Assembly (NCBI GenBank): GCA_035275625.1 | Contig: DATEMK010000478.1 | Location: forward strand, 1-11,596 | Reading direction: 5' to 3' | DNA: 11,596 nt | Source: DATEMK01 sp035275625 | GTDB taxonomy: Bacteria; Bacteroidota; Bacteroidia; AKYH767-A; OLB10 | Shown here: positions 5,595-11,596 of the stretch, piece after piece | Numbering within the stretch: position 1 is the first letter of the stretch | How the letters are laid out: each line of letters opens with the position of its first letter | Program-made: the position numbers and the translations under genes | Notes under the pieces: generated by a model | What the model saw: only the letters and a program-made list of their open reading frames with translations | What the model was told of the DNA's origin: nothing | The model's database searches: none

Positions 5595-6000
5595 CTGTTC
5601 AATAAGTTCAATTTCCTACTCCTTTATATTATATAGTTATTCCCTTAGGTTGAATACCTATTCCTTTTTATTGAATAGCTATTCCTTTTTACTAATAGAC
5701 TATTCCTTTTTACTAAAAGGCTATTCCCTTTTACTGAAAGACGATTCCGTTTTGCTGATAGACTATTCCTTTTTGATGAAAGACTATTCTAAGAGGTTGA
5801 ATTCCTATTCCGCGAGACTGAATTTCTATTCCGGGAAGTTGATTTTCTATTCCGGCAGGTTGAATTTCTATTCCGACTGATCGTTATTGCATTCCGGCAG
5901 GTTGATTTTCTATTCCGACAGATCGTTATTGCGTTCCGACAGGTTGATTTTGCATTCCGGCAGGTCGTTTTCCTATTCCGACAGGTCAATCTTCATCTCC
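5595..6000. repeat. 21-bp tandem array, 19 units plus a partial one
   Basis: Units start every 21 bases from 5595 to 5973 with no insertion or deletion, followed by a partial unit (5994-6000). Nearly every unit opens with the anchor CTATTCC or a close variant (GCATTCC, CGATTCC, CTACTCC). The remaining 14 bases fall into two groups: left units (5658-5804) read T5-AYTGAAAGA-like, and right units (5805-5993) read GGCAGGTTGATTTT-like, with more G+C. Period 21 keeps all six frames periodic and creates artefact reading frames with seven-residue repeats, but none has an ATG, good leader or domain. Twenty-one bases equals two turns of B-DNA, so the anchor always faces the same side. Identity between units is too low and spacing too regular for CRISPR. 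It lies between the gene ending its promoter region near 5595 and a gene-poor stretch. Function unknown. Confidence 0.9.
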
Positions 6001-6763
6001 AATTCATTATTTGCGATGAAAAAATGCAAAAAGCGAAAAAACCATCCTTATAAAACTATGGATTTTGCATATATCATGGAAAGAAAGTTTTTAAAATCTA
6101 CAACTATTTACTTTTGGATGTTTATCATTATCCGTATATTATTTGTCAAACCCGGTAAAAAAAGTTTCCGCTGCAAAGATTCACCCAATCCAGATAAATC
6201 AAGAAATTAGCCATATCTAGTTTGGTTAAATGTTCGAAATAATCAACATAGTAGGCAATGCTTTCACTAATATCATTCATATTACGGTTAACCACAAAAG
6301 CCATTAATAGCTACTATTGGAGGCTATTCTTCGGTAAAGTTTTCCTCATAACTGCTCAATAAAATAGGAAATTTTAATGATTGAGTATATTTTCGTACGT
6401 GACAAGCTGTTTTGAATTTTTTGACCGTGAGGATTCCCATATTAAAGATCAGTCATTACAATAAAATGGTTAGGATGCAGAGATTTTTTCGGTACATAAT
6501 GAATTTGGGAATTTCTCTTTGCGTTAATTGGGTTATATGTTGAAATTAATCGGTAATTTAGCTATGGATTACGCTACCAACAACCATAACTTGGTTACCA
6601 TTGAAAGCCATTCGCAGTCATGGTTGGCTGACATGTGTACGGCAATTATTTTCCACTAGCGGAATAATGGGACCTGCAAATACAAAATGAATGAATGTGT
6701 AAATTTTTTAATTTAAGAAAAGATCACCTTCAAAATCAAGGTAAGTTCCTTATAAAATCAAAT
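6001..6763. other. gene-poor stretch, possibly decayed DNA
   Basis: No convincing gene is seen. Two short frames stand out weakly: minus strand 6304-6146 (52 residues, beginning MAFVVNRNMNDISESIAYYV, protein-like in composition) and plus strand 6537-6659 (40 residues, beginning MLKLIGNLAMDYATNNHNLV). Both are bounded by nearby in-frame stops and lack a promoter or neighbours, so they could be leftovers of broken genes or chance. No inverted repeats of an insertion sequence and no RNA gene were recognised. Confidence 0.5.
6146..6304 (-). pseudogene. possible gene remnant, 52 codons
   Basis: The minus-strand frame from CAT at 6302-6304 to TCA at 6146-6148 encodes MAFVVNRNMNDISESIAYYV, continuing with DYFEHLTKLDMANFLIYLD. 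The composition resembles a real helical protein more than random AT-rich sequence. A stop lies three codons upstream of the ATG and no leader or partner gene is seen. It may be a piece of a decayed mobile-element gene. No family recognised. Confidence 0.25.
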
Positions 6764-6795
6764 TTTGAAACGATTTAAATAATTTTTTACTTTTA
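6764..6795 (+). promoter_or_regulatory. candidate promoter of the exported-protein operon
   Basis: TTTG at 6764-6767 and TACTTTTA at 6788-6795 lie 20 bases apart. They fit the Bacteroidota -33 (TTTG) and -7 (TAnnTTTG) elements with one mismatch in the last base. Transcription would start near 6800, leaving a leader of about 95 bases before the ATG at 6895. Confidence 0.4.
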
Positions 6796-6894
6796 CGAAA
6801 AATTACAAGGATTGAATTAAGAAATAAATTTTAATTTTATTGAACTTAAATTTCAAACCAGTCAATACCCCTAAACTCAACCAAAAAAAATCAA

Positions 6895-7962
6895 ATGAAA
6901 AACTTCAAAATCATATTTGTATTGTTTAGCCTGCTTTTCTTATCACTTCAGTCATTTTCGCAAGCGAAAAAATTTAAATGTGATGTAAGTCAATATGCTG
7001 ATGAGCATACCAGTGATCAGCAGTGGAATGACTTGATAGATAATGCCTGCAAGGAAATTAATAAAGGCAATTATAAGGATGGTTATACGCTGTTAAGCGA
7101 TGCAATGACGTATGACAGCCTTCATTCTGAGAATGGCGTTTATCATGAATATATTGGTGTTCAGTTAAGGAAGTTAAAACAATATATGGATAGCAACCAG
7201 GAAGAAGCAAATTCAGAAAAGATCGGGGATGATAAAATATCCGAAGAAATGACAAAAGATGAAAAACCCGAAAATAGAGTTAAGGAAGAGCCGGCTAAAA
7301 TAAATGAAACTGAAAAAGAAAAAGTTGAAGAAGTTCCGGTTGAAAGTCCTGCTGCTGAAGACAAGATTGAAACACCTGCCAAAGCAGAACCTGAATCTCC
7401 ACCGGTCATTGAGACTTCGCAACCGATTGATGAAGGAGATAAAGGTGAAAAAACTTTTTCAGACTTTGAGATGAAAGATTTGCAGGAAAAAGGCATGCAA
7501 AAGATTCATTCACTTGAAGATTTTATGCTGATCATTGCCAACAAGCGGACTTCTTCTTCAAAGGCTGATGATGCGATAGAAAATGCCATGCAATTATTTG
7601 ATTCGGAATATCATTTTGTGGAAACTTCAAGTGTTAAATCCGGAAACAAAACAAAATCAAAAACGAGGAAATACCTCGAAAAACTTAAGTTGCTGAATTA
7701 TGATAACATTGATGTAGAGTGGGCTGAATTCCAATATACTTCAGATTTTGTAAAAGGTCCCGATAATAACTATCACGGTTATATCAAATTTGTCCAGCGA
7801 TTTACCGGTTGGAAGGACAATGTTCCTGTTTATTCGGATAAAACTACCAAGACGGCCGAAGTAATTTTAAAAGCTTACACGAAAGGAGTGGAAGGAGTGG
7901 AAGAAAATCAATGGGATGTTTTTCTTGGCGATATCAGTGTGCTTTATACAGAAAAGTTTTAA
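6895..7962 (+). CDS. exported protein with charged Glu/Pro linker
   Basis: This 355-residue protein starts with a clear signal peptide (MKNFKIIFVLFSLLFLSLQS, cleavage near FSQA at residues 22-24). Residues about 40-98 are helical and resemble one tetratricopeptide-like hairpin pair (NACKEINKGNYKDGYTLLSD). Residues about 101-186 form a low-complexity linker of Glu, Lys and Pro (VEEVPVESPAAEDKIETPAK). Residues about 195-355 form a C-terminal domain: a helical start (KGMQKIHSLEDFMLIIANKR) then beta-rich sequence (VEWAEFQYTSDF, YHGYIKFVQRFTGWKDNVPV, TAEVILKAY) and WDVFLGDISVLY at the end. The layout recalls NTF2-like sheets but no family is certain. The linker suggests a periplasmic protein with two separately folded ends. 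It is the first gene of a three-gene operon, 12 bases before the next start. Exported: secure; function: unknown. Confidence 0.88.
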   Translation: MKNFKIIFVLFSLLFLSLQSFSQAKKFKCDVSQYADEHTSDQQWNDLIDNACKEINKGNYKDGYTLLSDAMTYDSLHSENGVYHEYIGVQLRKLKQYMDSNQEEANSEKIGDDKISEEMTKDEKPENRVKEEPAKINETEKEKVEEVPVESPAAEDKIETPAKAEPESPPVIETSQPIDEGDKGEKTFSDFEMKDLQEKGMQKIHSLEDFMLIIANKRTSSSKADDAIENAMQLFDSEYHFVETSSVKSGNKTKSKTRKYLEKLKLLNYDNIDVEWAEFQYTSDFVKGPDNNYHGYIKFVQRFTGWKDNVPVYSDKTTKTAEVILKAYTKGVEGVEENQWDVFLGDISVLYTEKF

Positions 7963-7974
7963 AGTATTCAAAGT

Positions 7975-8850
7975 ATGCGGATCGCGGCAATGTGCGTTGC
8001 TGTTTTGTTTTACTCAATTCATTGCAGAGCACAGGCTTTCAAAAGTGATTTGACCACTTTGTTTGCATTTCAGGTGCATGGGATTGACGATTTTTTTGAT
8101 CGTTTTAATTTTAAAAAAAATACCAGGTTTCAGAATTTTATTAAAAAAAATTATTCAGACTATCAGTTGACCAGAAAAAAATTAATACTGAGTCTTTTTG
8201 ATCACAAGAGCGCTGAAATCAATCTAAGCGAGTTGGATACTTTTATATTACAGGCAACCGATTCGATACATCCTGAATTCTTAAAGTATCGTGACATTGA
8301 TTGGTATGCAGAGCTTCGATGCAAGGTATTCCATAAAGGGAAACTAAAAAAGTTAACCCTTATATTAAAAGTGGAGAAATCAGATCAAAATGCTTTTCGC
8401 TGGTCTGTCGTTTCCGCCAAAGCTGACTTTTTAAATTATAATTATTCCAAAGCCGACAGTATTTATTTCAAACAGTTGAATGAAAAATTCAATAAGGATT
8501 CATATTTCAATCCACTTTATTTTTTAAGCCCCGTATGTCACGGGCTGGATTTTATGAATATTGATAATGTTTTTATTAATAAAGGCCATGTGAACGATTA
8601 TATTTACAAAGGTCCGTATTCTATCGAGCTCAGCCGGCTGATTTTGCAAATTCAAAAATCAGAAATTAAATTTGTGCAGGTTAATTCTGTCAGGTATCAT
8701 TTGCTTCAGATAAATGGTTGGATTTTGACAGTTGATAATTTTGAACGTAATGAAAAAAATTCAGGCTGGTTGATAAGCAGGCTTTTTAAGGCATCTTCTT
8801 CTCAGAAATCAGACTATCTAATCACTAAACTAAACATCCCTAAATCCTGA
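7975..8850 (+). CDS. exported hypothetical protein, 291 residues
   Basis: The protein starts with a short signal peptide (MRIAAMCVAVLFYSIHCRAQ, cleavage near residue 20). The mature part opens with TLFAFQVHGIDDFFDRFNFK and a basic helical stretch (YQLTRKKLILSLFD), followed by beta-rich sequence (DWYAELRCKVFHKGKLKKLT, LILKVEKSDQNAFRWSVVSA) and, later, YKGPYSIELSRLILQIQKSE and RYHLLQINGWILTVDNFERN. The C-terminus is basic and polar. I have the impression of a conserved exported Bacteroidota family but cannot name it. The start at 7975 is the first ATG of the frame and gives the signal peptide directly. It follows the first gene by 12 bases and is followed by the third gene after 3 bases, so the three are most likely made together. 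No lipobox cysteine sits at the cleavage site; C17 is too early for a convincing one. Confidence 0.85.
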   Translation: MRIAAMCVAVLFYSIHCRAQAFKSDLTTLFAFQVHGIDDFFDRFNFKKNTRFQNFIKKNYSDYQLTRKKLILSLFDHKSAEINLSELDTFILQATDSIHPEFLKYRDIDWYAELRCKVFHKGKLKKLTLILKVEKSDQNAFRWSVVSAKADFLNYNYSKADSIYFKQLNEKFNKDSYFNPLYFLSPVCHGLDFMNIDNVFINKGHVNDYIYKGPYSIELSRLILQIQKSEIKFVQVNSVRYHLLQINGWILTVDNFERNEKNSGWLISRLFKASSSQKSDYLITKLNIPKS

Positions 8851-8853
8851 CAG

Positions 8854-11596
8854 ATGAAAAAATTTTTCTTGTTACCGGCTTTTTTGATGTATGCAGCATT
8901 TTTATTCGCACAGCCTGACAGCATTACCACCCGCGATGAAAGAACTATAAAATATAAAATAAGAAAAAACCTGATCCCTGATTTTGAAAAAGTACTGGTA
9001 TTTATTGCAGATTCTTCCACAGGTCCGAACGAGGTAGAAGAAGTTATCAGAAGCAGAACACAGGGTACCCCGGAGAGTAAAATTTTTACGGATGATAAAG
9101 TTACCATAGAAAGCGATCTCGTACCCGGAGCTGATACAACTAAAACAGTGGGCGGGGATTTGCAGATTATCCAGTACCTGAATAGTTTTAATACCAATTA
9201 TGCTAAAACTGAGGATAAGAACATTTCCCTGAACAATATTGAAATTTCCCCTTTAAAAAAGGCGGACTATCTCTATTACAATGTAAAATTCGAATGCGAC
9301 TACAGAGGAACCACAACTGCCGGAGAAAAATTTTACAAGTTCAATCGTGTTGCAGAAGTGAAGCTTGTTAATGATCACGGCTGGATTCCTTACATCAATA
9401 GCATTCGTTTTGCAAAAGGCGGGGAACTCGATACCGTTACGAATATTTTCAAAAATGTTATTAAATCAGAAACTGATATAGATAAGATCATGGATGAAAT
9501 CGAAAGTAAAGAGGAGGAAAGAATTCGAGAGGAAAATAATAAAATAACAGCTTTAATTGAAGATGGAAATGATTTGTTTGATAAAAAAGATTTTGAAGGT
9601 GCACTTAAGAAATTTAAAGATGCACGAAAAATCAATATCTATAATACAGATCCGCTGCCCTTAATTGAGAAGGCAAAACAGGCAATCAGAAAAGCTGATG
9701 AGGAAAGGCTTGCGAAAGAAGAAAGAGACAGGCATGTGGCCGAATTAAAAAAAGAGGTATTTCGTTTACGGGATAATTATGATTTTCAAAATGCAAAACT
9801 TTTATGCGATTCGCTTATCAGAGATTATAATGTAAATGATAATGAATATACATCTCTAAACAGTGACTTGTCAGAAATTAATGCTTCTCTTACCGGCATT
9901 GAAATTTCCATAGAGCACCGCAATCTTAAAGAAGCTGTTCGCAACTGTGAGGGAAAAATTGCCCAGGCAAAAAAGGACACCTATAGAGCGGAGTTCTGTT
10001 ACCGCATGGCGCTTATTTATTACACGCTTGATAAATCTGAAACAAATAAGATTTACGAGTTTTTGCGCCAGGCAATAGATTATTCTTTAAGACACCATCA
10101 AAATGCTTTGAAAATGAGAGCTGACATGTATATGGCAGATAGTGATATTCTTCATGCTATTGAAGATGCCAGCCAGCTAATTAATAATGAATCACGCAAT
10201 CCTGAAAACTATATTTTTCGAGCGGAGCTTTATAAAAAAGACGGTAAATATCCAAAGGCTATTGATGATTACGGAAAGGCAATCAGCTATAATACTCCTG
10301 ATACAACTGCCTACGTTGAAAAATCCACTCTTGAATACAATAACCTGAAATTCAGCGAGGCAAAAAAAACCGCAACAGATGGAATTCAAAAAACAATTTG
10401 CTATGGAATGTTATACTTTAACCGCGGCATCGCAAATGATAAGTTGAATGAGTTCAATGCAGCCGGAGAAGATTTCTTAAAAGCTAAGCAATGCGGACTT
10501 GAAGAAAAACAGAAAACCTGGATTGTAAGTATTTCAGAAAATTATGTCGCCCGGGGAAAAACCAATTTTACAAAAGGCGCTTTATACGATGCACGAAATC
10601 AATTCAGCAATGCCATTTTAATTGACAGTAACCTGAATGCCCTCTACGAACGCGCACGAACTTACATCCTGTTGAGCAGAAATGACAGTGCTATCACCGA
10701 CCTTGATAAGTTGATCCGCAGAAAACCGGATTTTCGTGATGCACACAGTCAGCGGGCAGTCGCTTATTCCAACCTGCAAAATTTTGAAAAGGCAAATGAG
10801 GATTTTGCCGATGAAATAAAAAGATTCAGTGATAATGCTGATGCATGGTATGCAAAAGGAAGCTCGGAAATTGTCCAGGCTAAGTTTGCTGAAGCTGCAG
10901 CAAGCTTTGAACGTTCAGCCACCTGGCATCCCACTGACAGTACATGGTACAAAGCATCTTATTCGCATTATTACAATCAAAATTATAATAAGGCAATTGA
11001 AACAAGTATAAAGGCGCGTGAGCTGAATGAAAAAATGTGGCAGGTTTATTACATTTCCGGACGTGCATTTTATGACACAAAGCAATTGAAAGACGCCATT
11101 AAAGAATTTGAAAAAGCGTATAAAATTGAAAACCGGAATGAAGATTTGATATTTGCGTACGCCCAGGCTCTTGAAGCTAACAGCAATTTTTTAAGTGCGT
11201 CACAAACCTATGACCGGCTTTCAACTTCTGAAAGATTTAAAGACACCACCATTTTCCGTTCCGGAATTTGTCTTGTAAAAACCAGGGATAAAGAAAATTA
11301 TGCAATAGCAGCAAATAAATTTGACCGGTATATTATTAACTCAAATAACCCTGATAAAAGTGAAGTGTTTGCGTGGGCTGCTTACGCACATCTTTCTAAT
11401 GACCTGTCCAAAAATGCAGATGAATTCATTGGTAAATCCGAAAATGCGAATCCGAATAACTCCATGCTTCAGTTTGTGCTTGCCTGCCGGAATGTAAGAA
11501 ATAATATGTATGATGATGCTTTTTTAAATCTTGAAAAAGCAATTCCGGCTTTGAAATTACAAAGAAGCGATTTGGATGATGAACCATTGTTGCGGC
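8854..11596 (+). CDS. large exported tetratricopeptide-repeat protein (3' end outside window)
   Basis: ATG at 8854, 3 bases after the previous stop, opens a frame of 914 codons with no stop before the window edge. A signal peptide comes first (MKKFFLLPAFLMYAAFLFAQ). Residues about 22-205 form a beta-rich domain (KADYLYYNVKFECDYRG, FNRVAEVKLVNDHGWIPYIN). A short charged helix (about 210-230) leads into many tetratricopeptide repeats from about residue 230 onward. Clear examples are EDGNDLFDKKDFEGALKKFK, YIFRAELYKKDGKYPKAIDD (about 454), WYAKGSSEIVQAKFAEAAAS (665) and YYISGRAFYDTKQLKDAIKE (about 733). Such repeats are scaffolds for protein binding. The last visible part (AFLNLEKAIPALKLQ, then DLDDEPLLR) resembles the usual end of bacterial TPR arrays, so probably only a few tens of residues are missing. 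As third gene of the operon it is likely the periplasmic binding platform for the other two products. Function otherwise unknown. Confidence 0.93.
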   Translation, partial: MKKFFLLPAFLMYAAFLFAQPDSITTRDERTIKYKIRKNLIPDFEKVLVFIADSSTGPNEVEEVIRSRTQGTPESKIFTDDKVTIESDLVPGADTTKTVGGDLQIIQYLNSFNTNYAKTEDKNISLNNIEISPLKKADYLYYNVKFECDYRGTTTAGEKFYKFNRVAEVKLVNDHGWIPYINSIRFAKGGELDTVTNIFKNVIKSETDIDKIMDEIESKEEERIREENNKITALIEDGNDLFDKKDFEGALKKFKDARKINIYNTDPLPLIEKAKQAIRKADEERLAKEERDRHVAELKKEVFRLRDNYDFQNAKLLCDSLIRDYNVNDNEYTSLNSDLSEINASLTGIEISIEHRNLKEAVRNCEGKIAQAKKDTYRAEFCYRMALIYYTLDKSETNKIYEFLRQAIDYSLRHHQNALKMRADMYMADSDILHAIEDASQLINNESRNPENYIFRAELYKKDGKYPKAIDDYGKAISYNTPDTTAYVEKSTLEYNNLKFSEAKKTATDGIQKTICYGMLYFNRGIANDKLNEFNAAGEDFLKAKQCGLEEKQKTWIVSISENYVARGKTNFTKGALYDARNQFSNAILIDSNLNALYERARTYILLSRNDSAITDLDKLIRRKPDFRDAHSQRAVAYSNLQNFEKANEDFADEIKRFSDNADAWYAKGSSEIVQAKFAEAAASFERSATWHPTDSTWYKASYSHYYNQNYNKAIETSIKARELNEKMWQVYYISGRAFYDTKQLKDAIKEFEKAYKIENRNEDLIFAYAQALEANSNFLSASQTYDRLSTSERFKDTTIFRSGICLVKTRDKENYAIAANKFDRYIINSNNPDKSEVFAWAAYAHLSNDLSKNADEFIGKSENANPNNSMLQFVLACRNVRNNMYDDAFLNLEKAIPALKLQRSDLDDEPLLR

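Noticed and set aside
5595..6000. CRISPR array
   Set aside because: Units are directly adjacent, with no constant repeat alternating with unique spacers, and no cas genes lie nearby.
5650..6210. Reading frames on both strands with seven-residue repeats (for example CRNRKST and YSFLLKD types)
   Set aside because: They arise because the 21-base period is divisible by three; starts are non-ATG or lie within the array, and no leader or domain supports translation.
6537..6659. Plus-strand frame of 40 residues
   Set aside because: Short, closed by a nearby upstream stop, with no promoter, neighbour or recognisable motif.
8814..9635. Minus-strand frames of 127 and 81 codons
   Set aside because: They are antisense to the long plus-strand TPR gene, whose frame stays open for 914 codons with a signal peptide and clear repeats.

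Overview
The window reads as AT-rich chromosomal DNA from a member of the Bacteroidota. The recombinase has the Bacteroidota-type N-terminal arm domain. One protein ends in a carboxypeptidase-regulatory-like domain. The few recognisable promoters fit the TTTG / TAnnTTTG pattern of this phylum. None of the starts shows a GGAGG-type ribosome binding site; the leaders are A/T-rich instead. No species can be named from the sequence.

Positions 1-415 look like host flank. There is the start of a small membrane protein on the minus strand, a minus-strand terminator with a possible gene remnant behind it, and at 400-414 a 15-base stretch that on the minus strand reads like the last bases of a tRNA. 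From about 415 to 4281 lies a probable integrated element. It starts with three TTTACCCC repeats and a promoter, then a complete tyrosine recombinase (624-1832), followed by closely spaced small genes on the same strand. Among these is a two-gene unit with a 14-base overlap: a 68-residue protein and a 364-residue HNH nuclease, a plausible defence cassette. The other cargo genes encode unrecognised proteins of 45-82 residues, one with a membrane segment. A strong two-way terminator at 4317-4336 closes this block. No second copy of the tRNA-like sequence was found, so the right edge is not proven.

Positions 4364-5305 (minus) encode a 313-residue protein with a helical N-terminal part and a C-terminal carboxypeptidase-regulatory-like domain, without a signal peptide. 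Upstream of it lie three diverged copies of a repeat of about 60 bases (5331-5592). These run straight into a tandem array of 19 units of exactly 21 bases (5595-5993), the most striking non-coding structure here. Positions 6001-6894 hold no convincing gene apart from a possible promoter near the right end.

From 6895 to the end of the window three plus-strand genes form a tight operon (gaps of 12 and 3 bases). All three products carry signal peptides. The first two are unrecognised exported proteins; the third is a large tetratricopeptide-repeat protein, open from 8854 to the window edge and probably missing only a short C-terminal piece. They probably work together in the periplasm or at the outer membrane, but their function cannot be read from the sequence.
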